Shown here: positions 1 through 12,630 of the stretch, one piece after another
Numbering within the stretch: the first letter of the stretch is position 1
Layout: every line of letters begins with the position of its first letter
Source: Cycas panzhihuaensis
Taxonomy: Eukaryota > Cycadophyta
NCBI GenBank assembly: GCA_023213395.1
Contig: CM041465.1
Location: 170,011,741 to 170,075,740 of the forward strand
Direction of reading: 5' to 3'
Length of the DNA stretch: 64,000 nucleotides
Translations under genes and position numbers: made by a program
The notes under the pieces: model-generated
Told to the model about the DNA's origin: nothing
Databases searched by the model: none
What the model saw: the letters and a program-made list of their open reading frames with translations, nothing else

Positions 1-876
1 ATTTTGAAGAAGACCCTCCTTGAAGCCTTGAAGTCCTGCAAATAGATGTAGATCCTGTTGTTTATAAAATGTAGGGGTAGCAATGGTCCCTGGAGATGAG
101 CCAGCAGCTGTGTGTCTCTCTTTGCAGTAGATTTCTATAGAGGATTGTGTATATTTTTGTGTAAAAATGAGCAAAAGATTCCTGAAAATAAAGAGGAAGT
201 TTAGTTTTATCCCCTGCTCACTATAAGTGAACATTGGGGATGTCAGGGCAATTCAAATATGTAGGTGCCACGTGGCAGTTCCACGAAAAAAGCAGAAGCT
301 ATCGCGTGATTTTAAAAAAGTTTTTCAAACAGTCATACTGCGGTAAACTTCGCGGTACCGCGGCAAAGCTCGCATGCAGCTAAGTTCTGATGCAAACTGG
401 AAACAAAATTAAAGCCAAATCCAAGGTTTGGAGCTGAACAGAGAGAAAATCAAGGCTAGAAATGGCTGGAGAAAGTACCCAGGTGATGGGTAAGTAGCTA
501 GGAAAGTGAACTGGGTCTCAACCAAGGATAAATCAGACTTGGAAGAGACTGCAACATGAATAAGGTGTCATAAAAAGGGCAAACATGATTGGTTGAGGCA
601 TGCCGAGGGGTCGTGGAGACGAGGAGGGTGGCTGTGCGCCATATGGGGTGTAACATTCGCTGAAGAATGCCCCTGTTGTGAGTCGTCATAGGCTGAAAGT
701 GTGATGTAAGCACGTGCAATATGATCAAGCAAAGAAGCAATGCAGGCAAGCAAGCATATGTCAAGTAGTCTACGCTAAACAACCTCATTCAAATAAGAGC
801 AGGGAGAAGTGAGAACATATACCTGAGCTTACCTGGGTCGATGTGTCTCGAGTCCATTCCCGGTAGCCAGGAAATA
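1..876 (-). repeat. LTR of Tat-like gypsy remnant F, running off the left edge
   Basis: Read on the minus strand, this stretch follows the beginning of the LTRs of element A (39,065 onward and 49,722 onward): a start of the form TATTTCCTGGCTACCGGGAA at 876, then the same GACTCGAG/CATCGACTCAGGT block, the TATGACGACTCACAA block, and near position 230 the shared block around ACATCCCCAATGTTCACTTATAG. A full LTR in this family is about 2.6 kb, so roughly two thirds lies left of the window. No polypurine tract is visible next to the start; gag-like sequence abuts it directly at 877. Confidence 0.85.
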
Positions 877-1493
877 GCCCTCTAACCGCTTTAGGGGTGG
901 TTGGGCACTTGCGACCTCAAAACATTACCACAATGCTTCCACTGTGTTCATAGGAGGAGTTCCAGCATGCTCATATGAAGTAGAAGGTTCCTCGTGCTGG
1001 GCGAAACTAGAGGGTTGCTCATCATGGGTCCTCTCATTAGGGTGAGAGTAATCCATAGGATAAGATCTTCTTACTTCGTGTGTAAGATAATGATAGAAAT
1101 CCAGATGTATTTGATCATCTAGATAATAGATATGATCCTCGCCCTCTTGGGTGGGACCCTGAAGAGGGTATGAGATTTGTTGGTGAGCATTGGTGACATG
1201 AGAATGATACGCCTAATTTGACGGATATCCCTCCATTGCCGATTCAAAATCAAATGAAGTGATAGAGGAGTAGTGAGGTTCTTCTTCAATAGGAGGGAGG
1301 TTGCGTAAGCAATAGGAACAATGTTGCATTCACACCTTACACAAAGAGACTATGGAATAAGAAGAAGATAGTTTGAGGCGATGTGTTGAGGCTATCTAAC
1401 ACACTATAAAAATGATAGGTAGAAGGAGGCTACACTTAGAAATCAAAGGGATGCTTAGGTTTCTTAACTGGCATTCCCTAGTATGGTTGCCAG
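877..1493 (-). pseudogene. Leader and gag N-terminus of element F, fused to an LTR by internal deletion
   Basis: On the minus strand, 1,493 downward matches the untranslated leader of element A (CATACTAGGGAA.TGCCAGT follows the LTR end in both). The gag start is at about 1,242, reading MEGYPSN-stop-AYH, against MEGYQSDWAYH in element A; the stop is a TGG to TAG change. About 100 further residues are recognisable, including a YPLQGPTQEGEDHIYYLDD segment that corresponds to GSTHEGDDSIYYPGN in A. The reading then stops at 877, where an LTR begins. The rest of gag, all of pol and the accessory region are missing, so F is a non-autonomous deletion derivative. Confidence 0.7.
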
Positions 1494-1900
1494 TGGAATC
1501 ACGCCTGTGGGGGTACGAGGAACTACTACACTTCAACTAAATGCAAAGGTCTAGAGGTGTATGGTAGGTCAAGGTCACCCTCGAAGGGTGTCTGCGCGTC
1601 GAAACGCAACAACGTATTATCTCTTTCTACTCAAAAGGGGTGAAAAAAGGGGTTGAGAGATGATGATGGGAGGTAGAGAGGGTGGTGTCCTTAGGATACC
1701 GAGTAGCCTAGATGAAGCTCTCCTATCCTCAAGAGGAAGGGAGGAATTAAGAGGTTTCCCTTTGGAAAGGGAATGGGAAAGCGAGAGAGACCCTCTTTTC
1801 AGAAAAGAAGGTAGAAGCAAAGGAAATGAGATGAGAAGACAATGGTTGGAGATAGTCCATTTGTAGCCTAAAGGATTACCTTTAGGGGTTCGAGTTTCGG
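1494..1900 (-). repeat. 3' part of the 5' LTR of element F
   Basis: On the minus strand the sequence ends GGCGTGATTCCA at 1,494, next to the leader, as element A ends GCAAGCGTTTCA next to the same leader. A block CGACGCGCAGACACCC.TTCGAGG matches CAGCGCACGGGCACCCCTCGAGG near the end of A's LTR. Similarity fades right of about 1,900, so the rest of this LTR is deleted or unrecognisable. The overlapping plus-strand frame at 1,660-1,866 is a chance opening. Confidence 0.55.
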
Positions 1901-3640
1901 TGCTAAATTAGAGACAAGGAGAGAATGTTACCACTATCTATTAACAACTTGGTTGTAAGCTCTTCCTGGGTTGCAAGAAGAACAGAAATGGTGTTTAAGT
2001 TTATGGTTTTTGTTGCAATGTAACTTTGTTTTATAGTGAAATGGTTGTAAAGTTCATAAAATAAAATGAATGTGTAATGAAGATACAACTCTTTATCTCT
2101 CTCCCTCACTCTCCTTGCTTTATCGCTCAAGAATTAGGTTTGGGATGTGAGAAACAAATAATGAGAGAATATTACAACCAAGCCTCTTTCAATTGAATTT
2201 CCTTTTAAATGCAAGAAGGAAACAAGATGCAACTATATTTCCTATCTATGCAAGAAGAACGCGTATTATGTGCTTTTGATTTCCTTTCACATGCGATACA
2301 TATGCAAGGTTGAGAGAAAAGAAGAATATGTCCATGCAACAAATCTATCTTTTTTAGATGCAAGAAGAGAAGTTGGTATGTTTCTCTAGATAGTTCTTAT
2401 TCTAATTTAATTTACTAATCTAGAGTAAGAAGTAATGAAGAAAATTAAGAATCTAGAATGCCTCATTTATGCTAAATTGAATTAGACAAGGAAGAGAGGA
2501 GCATAAGCGCCACCCTTATGTTGGCCAAATGGCTCTAAGGGCCTATGAAGGGAGTGGTATTGAATGATTTAAAATATATGAAGAAGAAGATTCTTAAAGA
2601 AGCGAAGGGAAAAAACATTATAATATTGATTCTATAGAATCTAATGAGGAATTCTACGAAACATATTTAGAAAAGGAAGAAAATAAAGATACAAAAGGAA
2701 AAGAATAAGGTCCCCTCTAATGATATATGAAATCCATAAAATTAATCAAATATCATTTTATGAAGAAAACCATTTAACATACAAAATGTTGCATTAAGTG
2801 TTAGAGGGATTCACATTATTGGAAAAGGAAGCGATGGAGAATACCAATACCATTAATACTTAAAATCCCAACCTTATATTGGCATGTGACATACAACAGA
2901 GAAGTGGCACTTTAAACACTATTACAAAATTATTTTCAAATACACTTTGTGGTGAATTAGAATCCTCATTACCATTATTCAATAAAAATTAAAATCCATA
3001 AGACATTAAACTCTGCAAAAGAAAAATCAAGAAAGCAAGGCATGTAAAAGCTTGCTTGGGACTAGTTATTTAATACTACAATGATAAAGAGAATAAAAAT
3101 CTAGGTAGAGAATTAGGAAAGGTAAAGGAGAATTAAGAGGATTAAGGGTGAATTTTGTACAATCATTTAGAAATAAAGGTGAGTTAGAGGGAGGGGGGAG
3201 GGGTTGCGTGTGGCGAGGAGCAAGAGGGTGGTGGAGGGGAATAATTGATCAATTTATGGAGAAAACAAAAATCTTGGAGAGAAATCATATACTTATTTTA
3301 GCAAGCTTGAGCCTCATGATGGAGTATAAGATGAGAGTGCTTTAGTTGATGGTGAGGAACCTTGAAAGACTAGGAAGTTTGCACTTTAAATATACAAGCA
3401 TATCATATGATGAAAGAGTAAAGAATGAAATTCCAACTCATAAGATAAAAGAAGATAAGATAGGTATTTATTAAAAACCCATGATTTCTAAGGTCAATAT
3501 TTGGACATAAATCTAACCTGAAAATATAAACATAAGTGGTTATTAGTATACAACCATTATTAAAAGGGCTTCAACATTATTCACATGAAACAAATATAAT
3601 TGTGGGGTCTTATAAAGTAAAGGAATTCTACCAAAGTTTG
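1901..3640. other. AT-rich sequence without a recognisable gene
   Basis: A+T-rich with many short purine runs. Frames are short: a 75-residue minus-strand frame at 1,903-2,130 and a 65-residue plus-strand frame at 3,148-3,345. I recognise no domain in either. It is probably old transposon debris, given the relic pol that follows. Confidence 0.5.
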
Positions 3641-3649
3641 GATTATATA

Positions 3650-5030
3650 GGATAAAATTAGGGGAAGGTGCAAAATTAGTACGACAAAAGCCTCCCTAGA
3701 TGAATCTTATGGTTAAGGATTAATTAAAGACGGAGTTAGATAAGATGTTGGCATTAAGTTATATTTATAAGGTTAGTAAAACTAATGGATGAGACTAGTG
3801 GTGGTAGTGAAAAAGAAAAATGGAAAAGTGTATATTTGTTTTGATCATTTACCATTAACGAAATTGGTAAGAAAGGTCTATTTTTAGTATCATTTACTAA
3901 AGATGTCTTTGAGAGTTGTTGATTCTAAAGTGGGCATTTTTACAAATGGTTGTAATAAGATCAAAATGTCCCCAAAAGATTAACAAAAATACACACATTT
4001 GATAGGATGAGGAACATATGCTTATTGATAAATAACATTTGGATTGACAAATGGCACAACAACATTCCATAGAGTCATTTTAAATATATTTAAAGAGGTG
4101 ATTGATACAAAGGTGAAAGGTTTTCTTGATGATTAGTCCTTGCATAGGTTAATGGATAATCATTTGAGAAACCTATCAGACATTATAGTAGACTGTGAAA
4201 AATAAATAAATTATATCTTAGCCCTCTAACATATAAATGTATGGTACCATTTGGAAGGTCATTAGGCCACATTTCAGAAAACAAGGGTTACTAAGAAATA
4301 TGGCACAAGTGGAAGTGATTATACTGTTCATAATTTCGACTACTCTAAAACAAGTTAAGAGTTCTTAGAAATGATAAGTTATTATAGAAAATACATTAGA
4401 GGCAATGCTTGAACTTGACTAGCATTAGAGAAACTCTCAAATTAAGGTATGCTTTGACATGGGGGACAAGCAAACAAATGGTGTTTAATATGTTAGAATT
4501 AACAATCTTGAAAGTTTTTGGTTGGTAAGAAAAAGAAAAGAAATGAGTCTATGTTGATGCATCCTTATATGTTATTGGATACATTGCAAGCTAGTATGTA
4601 AATGAAAAGATAAACTATCTAAAATACATTGCCAACAAGAAGTTAACTATAATTGCATATACTTATATAATGACAACAAAAATAGGGTTGGATATAATTT
4701 ATGCCCTCTAAAAATTTAAGTATTACTTGTTAGCAAACACTTTTAAATCTTTATGTGGATCATCAAGAATTGGTATATCTTCTATATAAATTGTTGCTAC
4801 AAGGGAGGAGAAATAAAGGCCTATTGTTATTTTAAGAATCATGGTCAAACCAAAAGAAGCCCATGTTGTTTTTCATTATATTTCGCATATTGAGAAAGGC
4901 ACAAAAGCAACTAGTATAAATGTTGATTTTTTGTATGATAAAATATTTAATGTAGATATAATTTTAGAATGATGTGCAATAATTGCAACATATTTAATTA
5001 CTAGAACCATCCCACTTAGTACGATATAAT
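3650..5030 (+). pseudogene. Relic gypsy RT and RNase H, heavily decayed
   Basis: Broken plus-strand frames keep the order of a Ty3/gypsy pol. At about 3,960-4,130 there is SPKD..KTHTF-like sequence, a GTYAY block and TFGLTNGTTTFHRVILNIF, corresponding to the RT block around GTFAYRVMPFGL, then GFLDD where the RT active-site Asp pair is expected. At about 4,545-4,720, YVDASLYVIGYIASQ and later KFKYYLLANTFK resemble the start and middle of the gypsy RNase H. At about 4,850-5,020, KEAHVVFHYISHIEKG and a TYLITRTIP segment resemble the RNase H to integrase linker. Frameshifts and stops occur every few tens of codons. No LTRs were found. The lineage may be Athila/Tat-like, but that is a guess. Confidence 0.6.
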
Positions 5031-6010
5031 TACGTTAAGAGAATCAACATGTTCTAGTCCGTCTCTGGAGCATTATTCAAGACATGATTAAATAACATTC
5101 TAGGAAGATGTGCATTACAATAAGAAGTGATAAATTTTAAATTAATTATGTGAAGACTTTATTGGGGATTTGAATAATTTTTAAAAAAATAATTTCAAGT
5201 TTAATTCTATTTTATTTTTATTAAGAAAAAAAAATATGGCTAAAAAGAGTAATGAACCAATCTTCTTATTATTTAGAAGCCATTTTTGTTTTTATGGTTT
5301 GTTCGTCATTTTGTGATAACTTTCACTCTCCACATCCCTAATTGTGAGAGGGTGTGGTGCATTATCTCTAGTTGATAATATAGAGACTAGTGTGTGATGA
5401 TAATTTTTAGGAAGAAAATAATTTTGTGGTTTTTTAAGGGGGCTCTTATTCATGTGATTACTTGAAAAAAATGGAAGTCCTCCTAAATAAATTCTAACTC
5501 ATATGACTTTATGTGTTGGGAGATTAGAGATTCACCCTTACAAAGCATATAGTAATTCTATGGGAGAACACAATATCCCAAATTTCACCCTAATAGAGAT
5601 TTACAAGGTGCACACTTTGAAGTGTGATCACACCATAAATTTTCAATCATAATTTATTTAAAATAATATTTAAAGCAATTTCTAGTAAGCAAAAGCATTA
5701 GAATTGTCCTTAGAAACCCTTGCAATTTATACAACGCTTCACCTTCTTGGTGTATACGAGACTCGCTGGAATGTCAAATAGCCCTATTGCTAAATTGCTC
5801 AACTCAACGTCTACAACTTTAATTTAGCATTATTGCAGCATGTTTATAGAGGAATTCATCTGCAACTAAATCTGTGCTTTCTAAGTCTTTGCAAAGTAGG
5901 TCCCTGCTCCCACAGTCGATTGCAGTCTGCTTATCTCGTTGCTCCTATGGTCGACTAATGAACAACTACTTTGTGGACTCTGTTAAAAGTTATAATTTCA
6001 TACCCTTATC
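5031..6010. other. AT-rich sequence, no gene seen
   Basis: No frame longer than about 60 codons and no recognisable domain. It lies between the relic pol and the 3' flank of the receptor kinase. The right part may include distal 3' flank of that gene. Confidence 0.4.
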
Positions 6011-6186
6011 TTATAAACTAATTAGCGCACTTCGATGGAAGAAATAACGATTCAAAAGGGGTGCCTGGATGCATCAAACAATGAATAATAAATTTATTTT
6101 ATAAACTAATTAGTGCACTTTGATGGAAGAAATACCGATCCAAAAGGGTTGCCTGGATGCATCAAACTATGAATAATAATTTCTTA
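6011..6186. repeat. 88-bp tandem duplication downstream of the receptor kinase
   Basis: Copy 1 (6,011-6,098) and copy 2 (6,099-6,186) both begin TTATAAACTAATTAG and contain GCCTGGATGCATCAAAC. They differ at a handful of positions (for example GCGCACTTCG against GTGCACTTTG). The pair lies about 165 bp beyond the stop codon of the kinase gene, in its probable 3' flank or 3' UTR. Confidence 0.85.
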
Positions 6187-6350
6187 TGATATTTACCGGG
6201 TGAGATCACATAAAACAGAGCTAGAATTTACATTATTACAATAACACAACAGAGGTTGCCTGTCTGCATCTGAGAATTGTGCCAGCTTTGTTCATTCATT
6301 TGACGCAGCAGCAGTACGAAAAATTGGATTTGATGTTTACTACACATGAA

Positions 6351-9300
6351 CTACTGTGTGGAAGAAGTTTGGCTACTAGATGCTCCTCCATTGTTCTTTT
6401 GTATTACAGTCCTACTATCTAACAAGGATGATATATCTGCGGGGAATTTGAAAGCCCCTGTATTTGTTATTCCAAGAAATGTGGCTCTTATACTCTCCAA
6501 CAATCCCGCCACATCTCTCATATTTGGTCTTTCTTGAGGTGATTGTGTTGTGCACAACAACCCCACAAGTATGAGGTCCGTAAGACATTTGTACACGCTA
6601 TGCCCGTCTATTCCTTCCTCACTCACATTTGTCAGCAGGCTACCGTCAACAACATCCAGCAATCTATCAGGAAATGCCATGCTCACCCATTTCCGCAGGT
6701 CCAGTCCGCCTATAAACATTTCACTGGTGGGCCGCCTTCTGGTCAGCATCTCCAATAACAGAATGCCATAGCTGTAAACATCCCCCTTTGTTGAAGCCCT
6801 TCCTTCTAATCCGTACTCTGTATTCAAATCATCATCTATAAATTTTTATTCTACTAATTTATACGTATGAAATACACTGGTGAAAAGCGAGAAATTGCAT
6901 TTTGATGATTTAAACCACATAAAAGCAAACCTGGGGCGATGTAGCCGACGGATCCTCGGAGTGCATGGGTTGAAGTGAAGGAATCCTCAGAGGCGGGACA
7001 AGTAATTCTAGCGAGGCCAAAATCGGTAATGTGTGCTGTCATGTTGTCATCTAAAAGCACGTTGCTTGGCTTCAGATCACAATGCAGAACTTGAACATGA
7101 GAGTCATGATGCAGGTATTCCATGCCATGGGCTATGTCTATGGATATGTTTAATCGGTTGAGTAAGCTCAATGGACAAGCATTCCCATCTTCACTCTCGC
7201 TCCTGTCATCAGGATACAGATTCTTTTCCAAGCTTCCCTTTGGCATGAATTGAAGGACCAAAGCTCTGAAATTAAGGTTGGAACAGGAGGTTACGATTCT
7301 AACAAGGTTCCGGTGACGAATCCTCCTCAATACCTTGCATTCCTTTTTGAAACTTCCATTGCTCCCTTCATCCTGCAAATTAAAAACCTTGACGGCAATC
7401 ATTGTGCCATCCTCTAAAATCCCTTTATAGACTGCTCCAAAACTGCCGACTCCAAGCAGGTTGGCCTCGCTAAATCCGTCAGTTGCATGGATAAGTTGTT
7501 GATATGAAATAACAGGGAGTTCGCGTTTTAGTGCAAAGGTTTTCGGGAGATGCAAGGTTTTCGGGAGATGCAGAATCTTTCTGGTCCAAAAGAATCTCAT
7601 AAGCAAACAGCAGAGAATGAAGACACCAACAGTCGCAATTGGTAGTATCACTCTTTTCAGAGATGAATGCCCTGCTTGTTTCGAAAGGGGACAGGGAGGC
7701 AAGTGTATCCATGATCCACAGAGTCTGGGATTTCCCATAAATGATGTATTACTAAAATTCCCAAAATTCCCTCCTTTTGGAACTTCTCCTGTGAGGTTGT
7801 TGTGTGAGAAATTCAAGTGTGTAAGCATATGGAGTTTCTCCAGAGACTTTGGTATTGTGCCCCACAACTTGTTGGAAGAGAGATCCATGTCTTGAAGACC
7901 TTTTATATTTCCAAGCGAAAGTGGAATTGGACCTTGCAAGGCATTATGAGATAGATTCAGATACGCTAATGCTGCGCAGCTTCCAAGTGTGGCTGGAATG
8001 AATCCAGTCAACCGATTGGCAGAGATGTCGATGGCTTGAGTCATTACCATTTTACCAATCTCTGGAGGCAGGGAACCTTGGAGGGAATTGCTTGAGAGAT
8101 TGAAATAGAATAGCAGATTTTGTAGACCTGCAACCTCTGGCGGTATGTTTCCATGGAGTCTGTTGTAGGAGAGGTCGAGCAGTTCCAGACGCCAACAGTT
8201 GCCAAGAGCTGCAGGTATGTTTCCTGATAACTGGTTTTCTGAAAGAGTAAGCCTTCTGAGCTGCTGGAGATGGCCAAGAGAACGGGGAATTGGTCCAGAA
8301 AGCATGTTTTTCTCGAGTGCCAAGAGCCCTATGCTTTGAAGTTGACCCATCTCGCTCGGAATGCTCCCTTTAAATTTGTTGTTCCTCAAATATAATCTTT
8401 CCAGCTTTTGGAGTCTTTTGAATTCGGACGGAATGCTGCCGCTGAAGAGATTGCCTCCCAAATCCAGTAATGTCAAGTTAGTTAGATTGCCAATCTGCTG
8501 AGGTATCCTTCCTCCTATAAAGTTGTCTTCTAACTGTAGCTCGGTGAATTTGGTAGAAAACTGGCCTATTGCAGGAGGCAAAACGCCAGTCAGTCGATTA
8601 TCGCCCAAGACCAGCTGTTCTAAGAGGGAGCAATTGGTGAGATGTGTAAGAATGGGCAATTCGGCAGTGCTTCCACTAACAAGTTGATTTCCCCATAAGT
8701 AAAGCCTTCGAAGGAGAGCCAACTTACCCAGCTCTATTGGCACCGTCCCGCTCAGCTGATTTTTGGCTAGCTCAAGTAATGTGAGTTGGGAACAGTTGGC
8801 AAAAGAGTTTGGAATGTTGCCACTCAGCCGATTTTGGGCCAGATATACTTCTTGCAGGTTGGGGAGTTTGTGACCCAATTCCGACGGAATGCGTCCAATT
8901 AAGTCGTTGTCTAATAATTCCAAAATTTGGAGAGAGGTGCAGTTGGAGAGGGAAGAGGGAATCGATCCTTCCAAGTGGTTGTGGTGCAAGAACAGGGTTT
9001 TGAGATTTGTAAGACGACCGATTTCAGGAGGAATGATACCGCTGATGTGATTTGAACTCAGATCCAATCGAATCAAGGTGGAGATATTTGTCAATGAAGA
9101 GGGAATGGTACCCGACACTTGGCTTCTAAATATGTAGAGCACTTTCAAGTGGGCGAGTGTTCCGAATTCTGGGGGAATGACGCCGGACAGATTGTTTACG
9201 CCCAATGCCAAAACAGTCAAGGAGGAGATGTTGGCCAAGGAAGAGGGAATGGTGCCTGACATGCTATTTACTCCCAAGGAAAGAAACTCCAGATTTGTGA

Positions 9301-9745
9301 GTAGGCCAAGTTCAGAGGGAATGCGTCCGCTGAGTGGATTATACGAAAGAGAAAGCTGTCTTAAGCGACGAAGGTACCCAAATTCTGGTGGAATAAGTCC
9401 GTAAAAGCTATTATTGAAAAGAAATAATTCACGAAGGAATGACAAGTTGGCAAGGAAAGGAGAGAGAGAACCTTGTAGAGCCATATCTGTGAGGTCCAGA
9501 AGCATCACTCTGTCCCTCCTTGGGCTGCAAGCAACTCCACTCCAATTACAAAATGCAGTGCGATTGGGATTCCAATGGAGTAATACATTTTGGGGGTCGT
9601 AAAAGACGGAGGCCTTGAATTGCAAAAGAGCGTGTTGATCGGAAGCGTTGTTGAGGTGGCGATGAGATGGAGACGATGAGAACGATAACCGAATTGCAAA
9701 GGAAAATAGAAGAAACAACAACAATTTCAGTTTCAACAGACCCAT
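6351..9745 (-). CDS. LRR receptor-like kinase, subfamily XII type, non-RD (two exons)
   Basis: Single-pass plasma-membrane receptor kinase. Exon 1 is 9,745-6,931 and exon 2 is 6,817-6,351, giving 1,093 residues with no internal stop. Order: signal peptide (1-23); LRR N-terminal cap with FCNWSGVAC (about 34-76); roughly two dozen 24-residue LRRs (about 79-660); CPL cap (about 685); membrane segment (699-718); kinase (about 755-1,045). Kinase residues seen: glycine loop 765-773, K786 in IAVK, E802, HCD with D890, N895, DFG with D908, APE with E939. Cys in place of Arg before D890 makes it non-RD, the hallmark of LRR-XII immune receptors (the FLS2, EFR and Xa21 group), so recognition of a microbial ligand is a reasonable inference; the ligand is unknown. 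The start has G at -3 and +4 and gives a clean signal peptide. It sits alone among transposons. Expression is not shown, but the full frame argues for a functional gene. Confidence 0.93.
6818..6930 (-). other. Intron of the receptor kinase gene (113 bp, phase 1)
   Basis: On the minus strand exon 1 ends ATCGCCCCAG and the intron opens GTTTGC at 6,930; it closes TTGAATACAG at 6,818, followed by AGTACGG. Splicing joins G and AG into GAG, the Glu of the APE motif (GYIAPEYG). Without splicing the frame reads GYIAPGLLL and ends 26 codons later. A single intron in the kinase domain is common in LRR-XII genes. Confidence 0.92.
7536..7571 (-). repeat. 18-bp in-frame tandem duplication in the kinase juxtamembrane region
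   Basis: Two identical 18-bp units (7,536-7,553 and 7,554-7,571) encode LHLPKT twice (residues 725-730 and 731-736), directly after the membrane segment and before the kinase. The two units are identical, so the duplication is recent. It keeps the frame and adds basic residues to the juxtamembrane segment. Confidence 0.9.
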
Positions 9746-9900
9746 CTCTCACCACTCGATTTGAAGCCCTACCGATACTCTTCTCTTCTGAACACAGATG
9801 TGTTGCCCTCAACAATTTATGTAATGTGGTATGACATTCGATTAATTGTTGATCCAAATTAATTTTTTATTTACCAACGGTATGCAAAATACAATTGCTT
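9746..9900 (-). promoter_or_regulatory. Probable 5' UTR and proximal promoter of the receptor kinase
   Basis: The 155 bp upstream of the start codon (minus strand) are less AT-extreme than the satellite beyond. A TATA-like AAATAAAAAATTA lies near 9,865, about 110 bp upstream of the ATG. This is position and composition only. Confidence 0.25.
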
Positions 9901-12599
9901 TTCACATTTATAAGAACTGCACAAGGAATTCGTAATAAATATAGATATTATATATTTTTTTACAATTTATATTTAATCATTATAATGTAGACTCTCTTTA
10001 CGTAACTTTTAATAATTATTATAAATCTAGACTCTCTTTATATCACTTTCAACAAGACACTTTTTTTTTCAAACAATTTATTTCATATTACATATTATAA
10101 TTTTTTCACAAAAAATATTTGTATTATGTTATATTATATTATTTTTTAATGATTAGTTTTTAATATAAATTATTAGTTCATTAAATTTTAAGAGATATAT
10201 ATATTTTTATAATTTATTTAATTTTATAAGATTTTTGTAGGTAATTAATAATAAGCATAAACTTTATATAACTTTTCACATTTTATATGGCATGTATGGC
10301 TAAATATTTATAAATATAAACTCTTTATATCACTTTCAAGATACCCTTTTTTTCAATAATTTATTTCATAGTGCATGACTTTTGTGATGACCATAACCTT
10401 TTGGCACAAACCATCCACATTATATATTATTTTTGGCTAATTAAAATTAACATAAATTAATTTCTCATTAACTTTCAACATGTAATTTTTTTGCCACAAT
10501 TCATCAAAGTTTTTAAAATTTTTATAGGTAATTAGTAATAATCATGGACCTTATATAACTTTTCATAATTCATATGATATTTGTATCCAATTATTATAAA
10601 TATAGACTCTTTATATCACTTTCAAGATGCACTTTCTTTCAACAATTTATCTCATATTCCATGACTTTTGTAATGACTAGAATCCCTTAGTAAAAATAAT
10701 CCATATTATATTATATTATTTTTTATTAATTAATTGTTAACACAAACTAATTTTTTATTAGCTTTTAAGATGCACTTTTTTACAATAATTCATCTAATTT
10801 TATAAGACTTTTATAGTTAATTAGTAATAAACATACACTTTATATAAGTTTCCATAATGTATATGGCATTTGTGCCCAATTACTTATAAATACAAACTTT
10901 TTATATCACTTTCAAAATGCACTTTCAATAATTTATCTCATATTATATGACTTTTGCGACAACCGCAATCGTTTGGCAAAAATTACCCATATTATATTAT
11001 ATTATTTCTTGTTAATTAATTATTAACATGAGCTAATTTTTCATTAATTTTCAAGATGCATTTCTTATCCATAATTCGTCTAATTTCATAAGACTTTCAT
11101 AGGTAATTAATAATAAACATGCACTTCATATAATTTTTTACATATAATATTTTTACCTATTTACTTATCAATATACTCTTTATACCACCATTAAGATATG
11201 CTTTCTTTTAGCAATTTATGTCATATTACATGACTTTTACGATGACCACAACTCCTTGGTCAAAATCACCCATGTTATATTATATTATATTATGAATGTA
11301 GGTCCATAAATAATTGCCACAAAAATATTCTTATTTCATCTAATAAATTATCATTACCATTGCCTCACTAGACACCCTAATTTATTTCTTCTAAAATTTT
11401 ATCTTTAACATCACTAATGAAATAATAAGAGTTTGTTAATAATTAAAGAAAATGTATCAATGGTCTACTTATATTATTTCCATATGCGATATAATAATCA
11501 TGTTTATCTAATAACTTAACTAATGTTACCTAGAAAATTAACAATAACACCTGAGTAATAATTTTTATAATGTTGTCTGCACACTACATATCTATAATTT
11601 CACACTTTGTTCATATTATAAGATTTATCTTTAATAATTAATTTTCCCACAATGAATTGTTATACAAGTATGTAAATTGAAATGGATATTCATGCCAAAT
11701 TATGGTTTTGTAATCTTATTGCTACTCTTTTTTCTATAAATATATATATAGACTTTGTATACCACTTTTAAGATACCTTTTTGTTTTCAACAATTTATTT
11801 CATAGTACATGATTTTTGCGACAACCATAACCTTTTGGTACAAATCATCCACATTATATTATATTATTTTTGGCTAATTAAAATTAACATAGATTAATTT
11901 TTCATTAACTTTTAACATGTAATTTTTTTACCACAATTCATTTAATTTTATAAAATTTTCATAGGTAATTAGTAATAAATGTGGATCTTATATTATTTTT
12001 CCTAATTCATATAATATTTGTATCTAATTATTATAAATATAGACACTTTATATCACTTTCAAGATGCACTTTCTTTCAAAAATTTATCTCATATTACATG
12101 ACTTTTGTAATGACTAGAATCCATTAGTGAAAATAATCCATATTATATTACATTATTTTTTATTAATTAATTGTTAACACAAACTAATTTTTTATTAGCT
12201 TTTAAGATGTTTTTTTTTTTTTCCATAATTCATCTAATTTTATAAGACTTTCATAGGTAATTAATAATAAACATGCACTTTATATATATTTTGTATGTAT
12301 GATATTTATACCTAATTACTAATCAATATACTCTTTATATCACCTTTAAGATGTGCTTTCTTTTAGCAATTTATGTCATATTACATGAATTTTATAATAA
12401 CCACAACTCCTTGGTAAAAATCACCCATGTTATATTATATTATATTATGAATGTAGGTCCATAAATAATTGCCACAAAAATATTCCTATTTCATCTAATA
12501 AATTATCATTACCGTTACCTCACTAGACACCCTAATTTATTTCTTTTAAAATTTTATCTTCAACATCACTAATGATATAAAAAGAGTTTGTTAATAATT

Positions 12600-12630
<31 letters not shown>

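Noticed and set aside
1660-1866. 68-codon plus-strand ORF, Arg/Glu-rich
   Set aside because: Lies within LTR-like sequence of F on the other strand and has no recognisable motif.
7617-9602. Plus-strand and alternate-frame ORFs across the receptor kinase (for example 7,617-7,895 and 8,809-9,003)
   Set aside because: Shadows of the intact minus-strand gene; no domain.
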